Source: a virus. From it: a DNA stretch of 64,000 nt. Made by a program: the position numbers and the translations under genes. The stretch spans positions 61,504 to 125,503 of IMG/VR virus record IMGVR_UViG_3300020187_000012; one strand, 5' to 3'. This document shows, in pieces, positions 8,879 through 17,932 of this stretch (position 1 is the stretch's first letter; each line of letters opens with the position of its first letter). The notes beneath the pieces were generated by a model. That model saw only the letters and a program-made list of their open reading frames with translations, was not told the DNA's origin and did no database searches.

Positions 8879-11800
8879 ATGTTTGAATCTTTTAACAATT
8901 TTATAAACAACAGCATGCCTTTAAACGAAGGTATGTTTTCATTTAAAACTTTAGGTGATAATAAAGCAATTAGCGCAATGTCAGGTGCTGATATTTACAT
9001 GTTTGACGATAAAGGAAACAAATGGCATGAAGAAAACTATGAAGGTTACGGCGTCTTTGGTGGTAAAGACTTTTTTGAGTTAATGGCTGAAATGAATGAT
9101 GAAACAGGTAGAGATATAGGTATTGACCTTTATTTCGGTAATGATAAAAAAGTTTTATACCCAGCATTAACAAGAGACAAAAATTTTAACTGGAAAAGAC
9201 ACAAGTTTACTACTAAGATAAAGTCAGACCCTAAGCAAGGTGCTTTCTCTGAATCAGTTATTAATGAAGCTAAGGCTCAGTACATGATAGGTGATAAAGA
9301 AGCAAGTAGAGAAGATGTATTATCTTATATGTTTAGCAATCCAAAAAAACCATTAGGTAATACTAGTACGGGTAAATTCCCAAAATGGGTACAGTCAAAC
9401 AGCACACCTGACGGTGATACAATCACATGGTCTACTATTAAAAAGGATATGAAGACTCTTGAAAAAGAATATGGAAAAGGCAATGTGGTAGTTAGTGGTA
9501 ACACAAACGGTGGCGATCCAGTGGTAGAAATATATATGAAATCACAAAATGAATCTGTAGTTACTGAAGCAAATTATTCTTTATCTAAATTAGAAGATAT
9601 GGGATTTAAAGCTGGTGAAGATTATTTTGAAAAAGTAAAAGGTTTATTAAAAAATGGTCCAGATTTAAAGGCTTATAAAAAGGGATTCACACAAGGTTTT
9701 GTAGATAATGCAGCCGCTTATGGTGTTAAAGAATCTGTAGTTACTGAAGCTAAAGATGATTTTATGGCAAAACATTCCGGAACTAATATTACCCTAAAGA
9801 AAGGTTATAAACACCACACTGAAGATGAATTAACAGATTTATACAATAAGATTGGCGAATTAGTTAAAGATGATTTAAAGGTAAAGGATGTTACTATTGT
9901 TTTTGAATCAGTAGTTAATGAAGCTAAGTCTATTGCTAAAATTCAAAAAGAATGGGGTAAAGTTACAGCTATGATGAAAGATACAGTCGCATCATATAAA
10001 GAAGCAGAAGGTCAGGAAAAAGAAGACCTAGTAGACCAACTTAAAGTTTTAACAGTTTCAAAGAAAAAGCTTGAAGCGGAATTAGACGCAGCAGTAGGTC
10101 TTAAAGATATGGATGTTGAATTAGATGAAGCTACAATGAAAAATATAAATCATATATTAAACGAAAACGAGCAAATAGATGAAGCTATTAAAGTTGGTGA
10201 CCTTAAAGTAGGTAGAGGCTTTAAATTAGGTGATGATGTATTTAGAATTATCAAACTAGAAAAAGATAAAAAATTTGGACTAATTGCAGATACTGAGCGT
10301 ATTTGTTCAATAACAGGTACAAAATACAAATATTTAGATACAGCTAAAGAATTAGTTGATTTCTTTAACGAAGAAGGTGTTGTTGCTGAAGGTATGGTAT
10401 TTGAAGCTTTTGATAGCATCGATGAAGAGCTTAACGAAAGAGTAGTTACAATCAAAAGAAGATATACTGAAAACTATCCAGCAGTTACAGTTGGTAAATC
10501 AGCAAGAATTAGAAACAAGATGCTAGAAGCAATCGCGGACGGCAAAATCACACAAGAAGAGTTTAACACTATCTTAAAAGAAATGTCTAACCACCCAGGT
10601 AAGTGGTCAAGAAGAAACGCTAAGTACTTTAACGTATCTGAAGATGGTGTTTCACTTTCTAAAGCAGGTTCAAGAATCCTTCAAAAGATTGCAATCAATG
10701 AGAACTCTGTAAACGAAGCAAGACAATCATGGATCGTTTATACAGGTGATGTTGCTAAGAAATTCTATTCAGAGCACACTAACAAAAAATCAGCTGAAAA
10801 GATGATTGACATGATTATTAAAAAATTCGATACAGTAGGTATGATGACAAAAGAACTATGGGAAAAAGAAAGAGCTGAAGGTTTCGTTACTGAAGAAGCA
10901 ACACCTTTCGTATATGAATCATTTGCTGCATTTGAATCTACTAACCTTAACGAAGCTTCATTTGTTGTATGGTATGAGGATAAAGAGGGTAAACACCTTT
11001 TAGGTACGTTCCACAACAAAAGAGCTGCGGACAAGTATAAGTCAGAAGAAGAAGATGAAGTACTAAACACAGTAGGTGTTGAATCAATTGGCACAATGTC
11101 TAAAACTATGTGGGATAAAAAAGAAGCTCCATATATTAAAGAATCTCAAGTTAATACTGATAACACTGAATTAGTTACTGAAGCATTCAAATCGTCTAAG
11201 CTTAGAAACCTCTTAACAATGGGTGGCGCTGATGGTATGAAGCTTAAAGGCTTATCAAAAGCATTTTATGGTTTAACTAAATACAAATTAGATGAGCTAC
11301 CAGACGCAGCACTGAGGGATGTTGACCCACAGACAGCATACAAGTCGTACCAAAAAGACAAAGAATTTGCGGTATTTTATATTGTTGACAATGAAAAGAA
11401 TAATCCATTTTCTGATGATAGAGACTGGGGTGGTAAAATCAATCCGGGGATTATTGCAATTACAAGAGCTAAAGAATTCTTAGGAGATAATAGAAGAGTC
11501 GGCACTGATAGGAAATTGTCTAATAATGCACAGCCAGCTGGTGGTGATAAAAGATATTCAGGTTGGGGTGCTTCAGGTATTTATAATATAAAAAGAGCAG
11601 CTGAAGTTGCGGATAGAGCTATTGTTGTATGGCTTAATAATGATGTATTCAAGTCTACTGACTTAACAAAAGAAAGAACAGAAGCTAAGTCTGGTGCAAT
11701 CGCATTCAAGTCTGATGCAGATTTTAAGAAAGCTAACCTAGCAAGGTATAGAGAAATTCTAGCTACTAAAGCATCTAAACTGCCTTTAGATAAAATGGTT

Positions 11801-12106
11801 GAATCGGCTATTAACGAACTTTCTGACCAAATCAAAAAGGGTCTATCGGCTGGCGAGGTTGGTAGATATGGTGATATTCTTATTGGTAAAAACAAAAAGG
11901 GTAGTGAAGTTAAAATGAGAGATGCATCTAATCATATGTCTAACATTTTAGATAATTATGGTAGATACTGTTCTTATGTTAATGAAGCTGAAGCTGAAAA
12001 AGATTCAGGTTACTCTAGTGGTTTTTACGAAAAAGAATCTAAGAAATACGCTAAAGAAGTTTCTGACCAAATCAAGAAAATCAAAGGAATGGATTACGCT
12101 TGGTAA
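8879..12106 (+). CDS. Giant virion-internal protein, probable polyprotein
   Basis: A 1075-residue chain with no single recognisable enzyme. It starts MFESFNNFINNSMPLNEG and contains a ladder of prohead-protease-type sites after E17, E130, E230, E290, E348, E417, E435, E520, E613, E692, E768 and E1036. Most read (V/I/L)(T/N)E or (V/I/L)DE before Ala, and several are preceded by the same ESVV/FES segment. Cutting there would give segments of mostly 60-110 residues and one of about 268. Two neighbouring segments (614-692 and 693-768) look homologous: each begins with a W/V-rich strand, continues to KK.AEK or KRAADK, and ends MTKELW or MSKTMW. I infer a packaged polyprotein matured by the gp21-like protease. 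Confidence 0.65.
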   Translation: MFESFNNFINNSMPLNEGMFSFKTLGDNKAISAMSGADIYMFDDKGNKWHEENYEGYGVFGGKDFFELMAEMNDETGRDIGIDLYFGNDKKVLYPALTRDKNFNWKRHKFTTKIKSDPKQGAFSESVINEAKAQYMIGDKEASREDVLSYMFSNPKKPLGNTSTGKFPKWVQSNSTPDGDTITWSTIKKDMKTLEKEYGKGNVVVSGNTNGGDPVVEIYMKSQNESVVTEANYSLSKLEDMGFKAGEDYFEKVKGLLKNGPDLKAYKKGFTQGFVDNAAAYGVKESVVTEAKDDFMAKHSGTNITLKKGYKHHTEDELTDLYNKIGELVKDDLKVKDVTIVFESVVNEAKSIAKIQKEWGKVTAMMKDTVASYKEAEGQEKEDLVDQLKVLTVSKKKLEAELDAAVGLKDMDVELDEATMKNINHILNENEQIDEAIKVGDLKVGRGFKLGDDVFRIIKLEKDKKFGLIADTERICSITGTKYKYLDTAKELVDFFNEEGVVAEGMVFEAFDSIDEELNERVVTIKRRYTENYPAVTVGKSARIRNKMLEAIADGKITQEEFNTILKEMSNHPGKWSRRNAKYFNVSEDGVSLSKAGSRILQKIAINENSVNEARQSWIVYTGDVAKKFYSEHTNKKSAEKMIDMIIKKFDTVGMMTKELWEKERAEGFVTEEATPFVYESFAAFESTNLNEASFVVWYEDKEGKHLLGTFHNKRAADKYKSEEEDEVLNTVGVESIGTMSKTMWDKKEAPYIKESQVNTDNTELVTEAFKSSKLRNLLTMGGADGMKLKGLSKAFYGLTKYKLDELPDAALRDVDPQTAYKSYQKDKEFAVFYIVDNEKNNPFSDDRDWGGKINPGIIAITRAKEFLGDNRRVGTDRKLSNNAQPAGGDKRYSGWGASGIYNIKRAAEVADRAIVVWLNNDVFKSTDLTKERTEAKSGAIAFKSDADFKKANLARYREILATKASKLPLDKMVESAINELSDQIKKGLSAGEVGRYGDILIGKNKKGSEVKMRDASNHMSNILDNYGRYCSYVNEAEAEKDSGYSSGFYEKESKKYAKEVSDQIKKIKGMDYAW

Positions 12107-12121
12107 TCAAATAAATTAATT

Positions 12122-12805
12122 ATGCCTAGTCAAAGTAAATCACAACAACGTTTAATGGGAGTTGCATACGCAGTTAAGTCTGGTGATATGCCACTTTCTG
12201 ATGTTGATGCTTCATATAGAGATAAAGTTAAAGAGCTTGTTGACGGAATGTCACTTAAAGACCTTAAAGACTTTGCTGAAACGAAACACGACGATGTACC
12301 AGAAGAAGTTACAGAAGGTGTAATGAAAATTGATTTACGCAAAATACTAACTAGAATCTCAGGTGCCATCGGATACAAGCACGACCCAAAAATGAGACAA
12401 GAACTTCTTGCAGCATTTGAAGAGGACCTTAGACAGATCATGACAAAATACGATTATGTGGTTGAAGACAATATTGAAGAAGACTTATCAGCTGTTACCC
12501 CAAGTATGTTGGGCGGTATGGGCGATGTTAGTTTACCCAATGGAGATACCCCCGGTTCAGGTGATGTTCCAGCAGGTTCAGGTAAAGCTAAAAAGAAAAA
12601 GAAGCTTAAAAACATTGAAGATTTTTTACAAGAACAAAAACAATTAAAATCATTTAAACCTGAACAGGGTAAAGGTGAAGCACTTGGTGAAGGTGAATAT
12701 GAAAACGGTTCTCCAGTTTCCCCAGAACAAGAAATGGAACACCGTGCTAACGCACATAGAGTTGCAAAAAATGTAATATCATTTGACGCATTTTCAAAAA
12801 GATAA
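12122..12805 (+). CDS. DUF3008-like virion protein sharing a motif with the major capsid protein
   Basis: A 227-residue protein. The first 60 residues (MPSQSKSQQRLMGVAYAVK, then MSLKDLKDFAETKH) fit the DUF3008 family of small phage and bacterial proteins of unknown function. A protease-type site VTE|G follows near residue 66. Near residues 134-155 the segment GMGDVSLPNGDTPGSGD closely resembles GMGNVSLPNG at the start of the major capsid protein in this window. A Lys-rich stretch (KAKKKKKLK) follows. It closes the internal-protein block and is followed by a terminator. A structural role in the head is inferred. Confidence 0.6.
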   Translation: MPSQSKSQQRLMGVAYAVKSGDMPLSDVDASYRDKVKELVDGMSLKDLKDFAETKHDDVPEEVTEGVMKIDLRKILTRISGAIGYKHDPKMRQELLAAFEEDLRQIMTKYDYVVEDNIEEDLSAVTPSMLGGMGDVSLPNGDTPGSGDVPAGSGKAKKKKKLKNIEDFLQEQKQLKSFKPEQGKGEALGEGEYENGSPVSPEQEMEHRANAHRVAKNVISFDAFSKR

Positions 12806-12829
12806 TTTAAGTATCATTGAATTAATAGT

Positions 12830-12860
12830 AAGGTCTAGAGCAATCTAGGCCTTTTCTTTT
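12830..12860 (+). terminator. Rho-independent terminator, GCAA tetraloop
   Basis: Ten-base stem AAGGTCTAGA/TCTAGGCCTT (one G-U) closed by loop GCAA, followed by a T-rich tail. It ends the 2.4-12.8 kb internal-protein unit immediately before a middle-type promoter. Confidence 0.8.
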
Positions 12861-12889
12861 TGAAACAAATACCATTAAGTGCATATAAA
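12861..12889 (+). promoter_or_regulatory. Middle-type promoter TGAAAC-N17-TATAAA
   Basis: TGAAAC at 12861-12866 and TATAAA at 12884-12889, spaced by 17 bases. It follows a terminator directly and leads into the nucleotide-metabolism genes, starting with the small gene at 12894. Confidence 0.6.
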
Positions 12890-12893
12890 ATAT

Positions 12894-13139
12894 ATGAACT
12901 TCGAGATAAATCCAAACAAGCATTATTTAAAAGCACTTTTTGTTATAGAGTCTTGTACGAATAAAGCACACTTAGATGTTGCCGAACGTTGTATTGAACT
13001 TTATAATTCAAGAGAACTTCAGTTTGTTAAGTTTTTTGATAAGTCTATGATTAAACCTATAGTTATGCATACTGGTCACTATGACCACCAAACCGCAGTT
13101 TGGATATTAAGAAAGAAATTAAGCAATAAGAAATTGTAA
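12894..13139 (+). CDS. Small hypothetical protein
   Basis: An 81-residue protein; ATG 12894 is preferred because an upstream in-frame GTG (12879) lies next to the -10 box. No motif is recognised beyond several His and Tyr residues near the C-terminus (HTGHYDHQTA). It is the first gene after a middle-type promoter and is followed one base later by another small gene, then thyA, which suggests an accessory early or middle function. Confidence 0.6.
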   Translation: MNFEINPNKHYLKALFVIESCTNKAHLDVAERCIELYNSRELQFVKFFDKSMIKPIVMHTGHYDHQTAVWILRKKLSNKKL

Positions 13140-13140
13140 T

Positions 13141-13314
13141 ATGACAGAAGAGGACCAAATTATTGAAGTGTTAATGCAAGCATCTGAATATGGTATCAGA
13201 GAAGAAGTGATTCAATATTCAAGACATCTTAGAGAAATTAATATTAGATTAAATCGTGTAGACGCATACGAAATGGCAATGCGACATATTTTAGAAGTTA
13301 CTGGAGATGAATAA
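13141..13314 (+). CDS. Small hypothetical protein, 57 residues
   Basis: An acidic, helical 57-residue reading frame (begins MTEEDQIIEVLM, ends LEVTGDE) that starts one base after the preceding stop and overlaps the thymidylate synthase start by eight bases. Tight packing on both sides supports it being a gene. No family is recognised. Confidence 0.55.
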   Translation: MTEEDQIIEVLMQASEYGIREEVIQYSRHLREINIRLNRVDAYEMAMRHILEVTGDE

Positions 13315-14302
13315 ATTAGATCAAGATTATCAACAACTTCTTTTAGACATTATGACAAACGGTGTGGAAAAAGAAGACAGAACCGGAACCGGCACAATTT
13401 CAGTATTCGGTCGTCAGATTCGCCATAATATGCAAGATGGCTTTCCACTTCTTACAACCAAACGAATGGCAATCAATTCTATTATGACCGAGTTGAAATG
13501 GTTTTTAAAAGGAGATACCAATATCAAATATTTGGTTGATAACGGATGTAATATTTGGAATGGTGATGCTTATAAGAACTATTGTAAAATTGCCGGCTCT
13601 GTTAAAGAACCTGATTATGATATTCATATAGATGACCCAAATCAGAATTGTACTCGTTTGATGACCCAAGAAGAATTCATCAACAAAATCAAAACTGATG
13701 ATAAGTTTGCAGTTAAGTGGGGTGAATTAGGTCCTATCTACGGAAAGCAATGGAGGAGTTGGAAAGGTGATACTTGGGCGGAAGGAAATACCGATGGAAC
13801 TGAAGGATTTTATCTTCAATCTGAAACGATTGACCAAATCCAAAAACTAATCAATGACCTTAAAACAAATCCTGATTCTCGTAGACTTATGGTTAGCGCA
13901 TGGAATGTTGGAGAGCTACCAGAGATGACTTTACCACCTTGCCACTATGGATTTCAAGTTTATACAAGAGAATTAGACGGACAAAGATATCTTTCATTAA
14001 TGTGGAATCAACGTTCTGTGGATACATTCCTGGGACTTCCATTTAATATTGCATCATACGGTATGCTACTTGAACTTATAGCAAGTGAGGTTAATATGAT
14101 ACCAGATGAGCTGGTCGGTAATTTAGGTGATGTTCATTTGTATTCTAATCATATTAAACAGGCAAATATACAATGTAGCCGTCAACCTTATAATTTACCA
14201 AAGCTTACTAAATTAAAAAGTAATCTTTTAGATGGTGAATTTGAGCATAGTATAGAGTATTATGAATGTTGGCCAAAAATTGAAGCACCTATAAGCAATT
14301 AA
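13307..14302 (+). CDS. thyA: Thymidylate synthase (ThyA type)
   Basis: A 331-residue folate-dependent thymidylate synthase (T4 td counterpart) that makes dTMP from dUMP. Visible features: RTGTGTISVFGRQ near the N-terminus, the catalytic cysteine in LPPCHYG (C212), QRSVDTFLGLPFNIASYG binding nucleotide and folate, and the HLYSNH region. A segment near residues 95-130 is longer than in short bacterial enzymes, as often seen in this family. It sits in the nucleotide-metabolism unit with a dUTPase-like enzyme and ribonucleotide reductase nearby. Confidence 0.96.
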   Translation: MNKLDQDYQQLLLDIMTNGVEKEDRTGTGTISVFGRQIRHNMQDGFPLLTTKRMAINSIMTELKWFLKGDTNIKYLVDNGCNIWNGDAYKNYCKIAGSVKEPDYDIHIDDPNQNCTRLMTQEEFINKIKTDDKFAVKWGELGPIYGKQWRSWKGDTWAEGNTDGTEGFYLQSETIDQIQKLINDLKTNPDSRRLMVSAWNVGELPEMTLPPCHYGFQVYTRELDGQRYLSLMWNQRSVDTFLGLPFNIASYGMLLELIASEVNMIPDELVGNLGDVHLYSNHIKQANIQCSRQPYNLPKLTKLKSNLLDGEFEHSIEYYECWPKIEAPISN

Positions 14303-14303
14303 T

Positions 14304-14510
14304 ATGAGTTGGTTTAATTATATAGAAATATACTTAATTATCGGTACTATTTTAATGGCTATTTTAGATATTACATTTAATAGAGTTAAATCCATACTAG
14401 ACGATGAATTTAAAGAAGGGTATACAAATTTAGAAAGAGTTTATGTTATAATTTTGTGGCCTATATTTTTATACAATTTAATTAAAGAGATTTTAAAAGT
14501 AAACAAATAA
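14304..14510 (+). CDS. Small membrane protein
   Basis: A 68-residue protein with two hydrophobic helices (about residues 5-27 and 46-63) separated by an acidic segment. It starts one base after thyA. No family recognised; it may be an inner-membrane accessory protein. Confidence 0.55.
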   Translation: MSWFNYIEIYLIIGTILMAILDITFNRVKSILDDEFKEGYTNLERVYVIILWPIFLYNLIKEILKVNK

Positions 14511-14531
14511 ATATAAATTCATATAATAATC

Positions 14532-14909
14532 ATGGATGTAAATTTTAAACTTATTTTACCGGGAGCACAGACTGATATTTCAGCTGATAAAATCAACTGG
14601 GTTACTTGGAAAACAGACGGCGGTGGTGGATTTTCTTCATCACACGATGGACCCGATATTGGACGTTGTTTAGTACTGGACCTAGAAGTTATGCCATTGG
14701 CAGTTCTTTTAGAGCTTTCTAAAAACAACTTTGAAAATCTAGATGGTTTATTACAAAAATCAGCGTATGCTTATTTGAGTATGCCAATAATTTCTATGGA
14801 AGAAGTTACTCGAGAAAATATTAAATTTACAACACAAGAGGGAGAATTCGAATTATTAATCAATGCAAATCCAATCTTAAGGACACGCACACCATTTAGT
14901 TACACATAA
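14532..14909 (+). CDS. Hypothetical protein
   Basis: A 125-residue soluble protein with a Gly/Ser-rich stretch (GGGGFSSSHDG) near residue 35 and an even mix of strands and helices. It is followed one base later by the dUTPase-like gene and probably belongs to the same transcript. I do not recognise the family. Confidence 0.55.
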   Translation: MDVNFKLILPGAQTDISADKINWVTWKTDGGGGFSSSHDGPDIGRCLVLDLEVMPLAVLLELSKNNFENLDGLLQKSAYAYLSMPIISMEEVTRENIKFTTQEGEFELLINANPILRTRTPFSYT

Positions 14910-14910
14910 T

Positions 14911-15378
14911 ATGGCAAATATAGATAATCAATGTAAAGACCTAGAAGTAACAGACTTCTATGGCGAATCAAAAACGCATTTGGCAGACATCATGTCTCAC
15001 CAAAAAGAAATGCAAGAAAAAACTTATGGTGTTAACTTTGAAAACATGACAATCCGCGAAGTCATGAATTTCTGGCACATGAACACACACGCAGTCATTG
15101 ATGAAATTCACGAGATGACAGATGCATTGGGTGGTATTAATGATGGTTCCGGTAATGCAGTTTGGAAGCCTTGGAAGAAAGACCACACGATATATGATAC
15201 CATGAAGGTTTCTGATTTATCAGAAGGCGACCTTAAGGAGTTGTACATGGAATGGGTTGATATCTTACACTTCTTTATGAACTACGCTGCGTCAATCGGA
15301 CTCGACGCACAAACGGCATATAATTACTACTTTGCAAAAGCTGAGGAGAATAAGAACCGTCAAAAGCGTGGATACTAA
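14911..15378 (+). CDS. All-alpha dUTPase/dCTPase-like nucleotide pyrophosphatase
   Basis: A 155-residue protein of the all-alpha NTP pyrophosphatase group, which includes dimeric dUTPases and T4 gp56. Metal-binding acidic motifs are visible: DEIHEMTDALGG near residues 58-69 and EWVDILHFF near 113-121, with the C-terminal NRQKRGY expected for the dUTPase-2 type. The likely reaction is hydrolysis of dUTP (possibly dCTP) to the monophosphate, feeding thymidylate synthase and keeping uracil out of DNA. Its stop overlaps the start of the polymerase N-terminal gene by one base. Confidence 0.8.
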   Translation: MANIDNQCKDLEVTDFYGESKTHLADIMSHQKEMQEKTYGVNFENMTIREVMNFWHMNTHAVIDEIHEMTDALGGINDGSGNAVWKPWKKDHTIYDTMKVSDLSEGDLKELYMEWVDILHFFMNYAASIGLDAQTAYNYYFAKAEENKNRQKRGY

Positions 15379-16781
15379 TGCTATTAGATGTAGAGCAAAA
15401 AGATAAAGAAATTATCGTTTCATATTACGATACAGAAGGTCAAGTAAAGTTTCGTCGTTATCCGATTGAGCAATACAAAAACTGGTATATTACAGATGAA
15501 AACGATAGATATAAACACGATTCTTTAAGAAACTGGGACGGTCGCCCCGTTAAAGAAGGTAGAGCTAGGCAGTACAGTAAATTTTCATTAATTTCATTTT
15601 TAGATAATTTACCGGATAATGATAAAAAGATTATCTTTGAACCTACAATGCCAAAAACATACTTTGTCGATATTGAAACTGAGATTGTTGATGGTTTCCC
15701 AAAACCAGAAGAAGCTAAAACCAGAATCTTATCATTTTCAATTATCACACCAGAACGTAAAGCGATTGTACTGGGTTTAGAAGATATGGCACCTGATAAA
15801 ATTCAGAAGATTCAAGACGATACAAACAATTACTTTAAGACTCTTGATTCTGATTGGACTTTTGATTACCGTAAGTTTGATTCTGAATATGATATGGTTT
15901 TTACATTTATTAATAGGTTTTTGCCTAAGTTTCCGATGATGACTGGTTGGAACTTTATTAATTATGACTGGCAGTATATTGTAAACCGTTGTAAGCGTCT
16001 TCAGATTGATATTACAGCAGCTGCAAAAACTAAAGCACTTGACCGTGTAGATTCACGGCCATTGCATATGGGTATTCTTGATTACATGCAATTGTATGAC
16101 AAATACGACCGTAGTGTTAAAGTAAAGGAGTCTAACGCACTCGACTATGTATCTGGACAAGTACTTAACTTAAACAAGATAAAGTATACAGGTGGCTTAC
16201 AAGACTTGTATGTACAAGATTTTGTTAAGTATATTTACTACAATGTTGTCGATTCAGTTTTAGTTTATTATATTGACCAAAAGCTAAAGTCAATGGAAGT
16301 TCTTTTGACCCTAGCGTCTATCACAAAAATGCCATTATATAAAGCTGCATCACCAGTATCAGTTACCGAAGCTTTGATTGCACGTAAGCTTGCTGAAGAA
16401 AACAAATGTGTTGCAACTGAAAAGAAAGAGGACAGCTTTAAAGATGGTAAGTACGCCGGTGCTTATGTGAAACAACCTAAAGTTGGGTATTATCAAGGTG
16501 TAAGTGCATTTGACTTTGCGTCACTATATCCATCTATTATGCGTCAGTTTAATATTTCACCAGATGCATATAAAGATATTATCCCGGTATCACAGATACC
16601 TGAACGCCGTAAAAACAAAGATGAAATTGTTTGTGCAAATGGCGTTGTTTATGATAAAAAAGATTCTATCTTAAAGCAAATCCTAACCGACCTTTACGGA
16701 CAACGTAAAGATTACAAGAAGACGTCTTATGAGTATTACTCAAAGGCAAAAGAGATTAAGGACAGATTATCTAAATTATAA
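15378..16781 (+). CDS. 43A: DNA polymerase, N-terminal part (gp43A: exonuclease and motif A)
   Basis: A 467-residue protein holding the first half of a T4 gp43-type family B polymerase. The 3'-5' exonuclease motifs are intact: Exo I D98/E100 (FVDIETE), Exo II with D197 (NFINYD), Exo III Y288/D292 (YNVVD). Polymerase motif A is DFASLYPS with catalytic D379. The chain ends in the fingers region, well after motif A and before motif B. The remaining part is a separate gene at 21111-22328. Together they total 872 residues, near the 898 of T4 gp43, so little or nothing has been lost. The two products must assemble to give an active polymerase. Confidence 0.93.
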   Translation: MLLDVEQKDKEIIVSYYDTEGQVKFRRYPIEQYKNWYITDENDRYKHDSLRNWDGRPVKEGRARQYSKFSLISFLDNLPDNDKKIIFEPTMPKTYFVDIETEIVDGFPKPEEAKTRILSFSIITPERKAIVLGLEDMAPDKIQKIQDDTNNYFKTLDSDWTFDYRKFDSEYDMVFTFINRFLPKFPMMTGWNFINYDWQYIVNRCKRLQIDITAAAKTKALDRVDSRPLHMGILDYMQLYDKYDRSVKVKESNALDYVSGQVLNLNKIKYTGGLQDLYVQDFVKYIYYNVVDSVLVYYIDQKLKSMEVLLTLASITKMPLYKAASPVSVTEALIARKLAEENKCVATEKKEDSFKDGKYAGAYVKQPKVGYYQGVSAFDFASLYPSIMRQFNISPDAYKDIIPVSQIPERRKNKDEIVCANGVVYDKKDSILKQILTDLYGQRKDYKKTSYEYYSKAKEIKDRLSKL

Positions 16782-16842
16782 TATATCACTATAATTGCTA
16801 ATAATCAAGGGTCCTGTTTGTTTAATAAATATATAATAAAAG

Positions 16843-16895
16843 CAAACGGGTCTAGGGGTAATATCCTTGACCCGTTTGTCGTCTAAAGACTTTTT
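16843..16895 (+). terminator. Strong hairpin between polymerase part A and nrdB
   Basis: A perfect ten-base stem CAAACGGGTC/GACCCGTTTG (16843-16852 with 16869-16878) encloses a 16-base loop that can add a short inner stem. A weaker GTC/GAC hairpin and a T tract follow at 16881-16895. It would end or attenuate transcription leaving the polymerase gene before nrdB. Confidence 0.65.
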
Positions 16896-16918
16896 ATAAA
16901 AAAAATAGAATTTTAAGA

Positions 16919-17923
16919 ATGTCAAAATTATTTGAAGAAAGAATAGAATACAAACCGTTTGAATATCCGGTTTATTATAATGAAGGTTGGTTAAAACAAG
17001 CACAAGCTTTTTGGTTACATACGGAAATATCAATGCAGGGTGATGTTAAAGATTGGAATGAGAATCTATCTCCAGAAGAGAAGAATCTAGTCGGTAACAT
17101 CCTTTTGGGGTTTGCACAGACAGAATGTGCGGTTTCAGATTACTGGACAACAATGGTTACCAAGTGGTTCCCTAAGCATGAGATTAAGCAGATGGCTATG
17201 ATGTTCGGCTCACAAGAAACAATTCACGCTACGGCGTATTCTTATCTTAACGAGACTTTAGGTCTTGAAGATTTTTCAGGTTTCTTACACGAACCATCAA
17301 TGGCAGACCGCTTTGAATTCCTTATGAATACAGAAGCTGATTGGACATTTGAGGATTTAGCTGAAAACCCAAGAGCTAGAAAACAAGTTGCAAGATCATT
17401 GGCAATCTTTTCAGCATTTGCAGAAGGCGTTGCGCTTTATTCTTCATTTGCAGTTCTTTACTCATTCCAAATGAGAGATAAGCTAAAAGGTATTGGTCAA
17501 CAAATGAAGTGGTCGGTAAGAGATGAGTCATTGCATTCTAAAATGGGTTGTCAGTTATTTAATCATATGACTGCAGAATACCCTGAGCTTCTTGATGAAG
17601 TTAAATCTGATGTTATTGAAGCTGCAAGATTAATGGTTGAGATGGAAATGAGTTATATTGATAAAATCTTTGAGCAAGGCGATCTTGAAAATCTTAAAGC
17701 GGACGACTTAAAAGAGTTTATCAAAAAAAGAGCAAATGAAAAGCTAGCTGAATTAAACATTGACCCGATTTTTATGTATAATGAAGATAAAGCAGGTGAG
17801 TTAGATTGGTTCTATCATTTAACAGGTGGACACACTCATACTGATTTCTTTGCAGTTAGACCTACTGATTATTCAAAAGCAGGTGAGGATGAAAACTGGG
17901 ATGAAGATGATTTATTTGATTAA
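16919..17923 (+). CDS. nrdB: Ribonucleotide reductase class I, small subunit
   Basis: A 334-residue ferritin-like subunit that houses the tyrosyl radical. The metal and radical residues are visible: E100 and H103 with Y107 (QETIHATAY), the second carboxylate helix around EGVALYSSF, and DESLHSKMG with Glu and His ligands. With NrdA ten bases downstream it forms the holoenzyme that reduces ribonucleotides to deoxyribonucleotides. The pair lies between the two halves of the DNA polymerase gene. The C-terminal tail is acidic (ENWDEDDLFD), as expected for the peptide that docks into NrdA. Confidence 0.95.
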   Translation: MSKLFEERIEYKPFEYPVYYNEGWLKQAQAFWLHTEISMQGDVKDWNENLSPEEKNLVGNILLGFAQTECAVSDYWTTMVTKWFPKHEIKQMAMMFGSQETIHATAYSYLNETLGLEDFSGFLHEPSMADRFEFLMNTEADWTFEDLAENPRARKQVARSLAIFSAFAEGVALYSSFAVLYSFQMRDKLKGIGQQMKWSVRDESLHSKMGCQLFNHMTAEYPELLDEVKSDVIEAARLMVEMEMSYIDKIFEQGDLENLKADDLKEFIKKRANEKLAELNIDPIFMYNEDKAGELDWFYHLTGGHTHTDFFAVRPTDYSKAGEDENWDEDDLFD

Positions 17924-17932
17924 TAAAATAAT

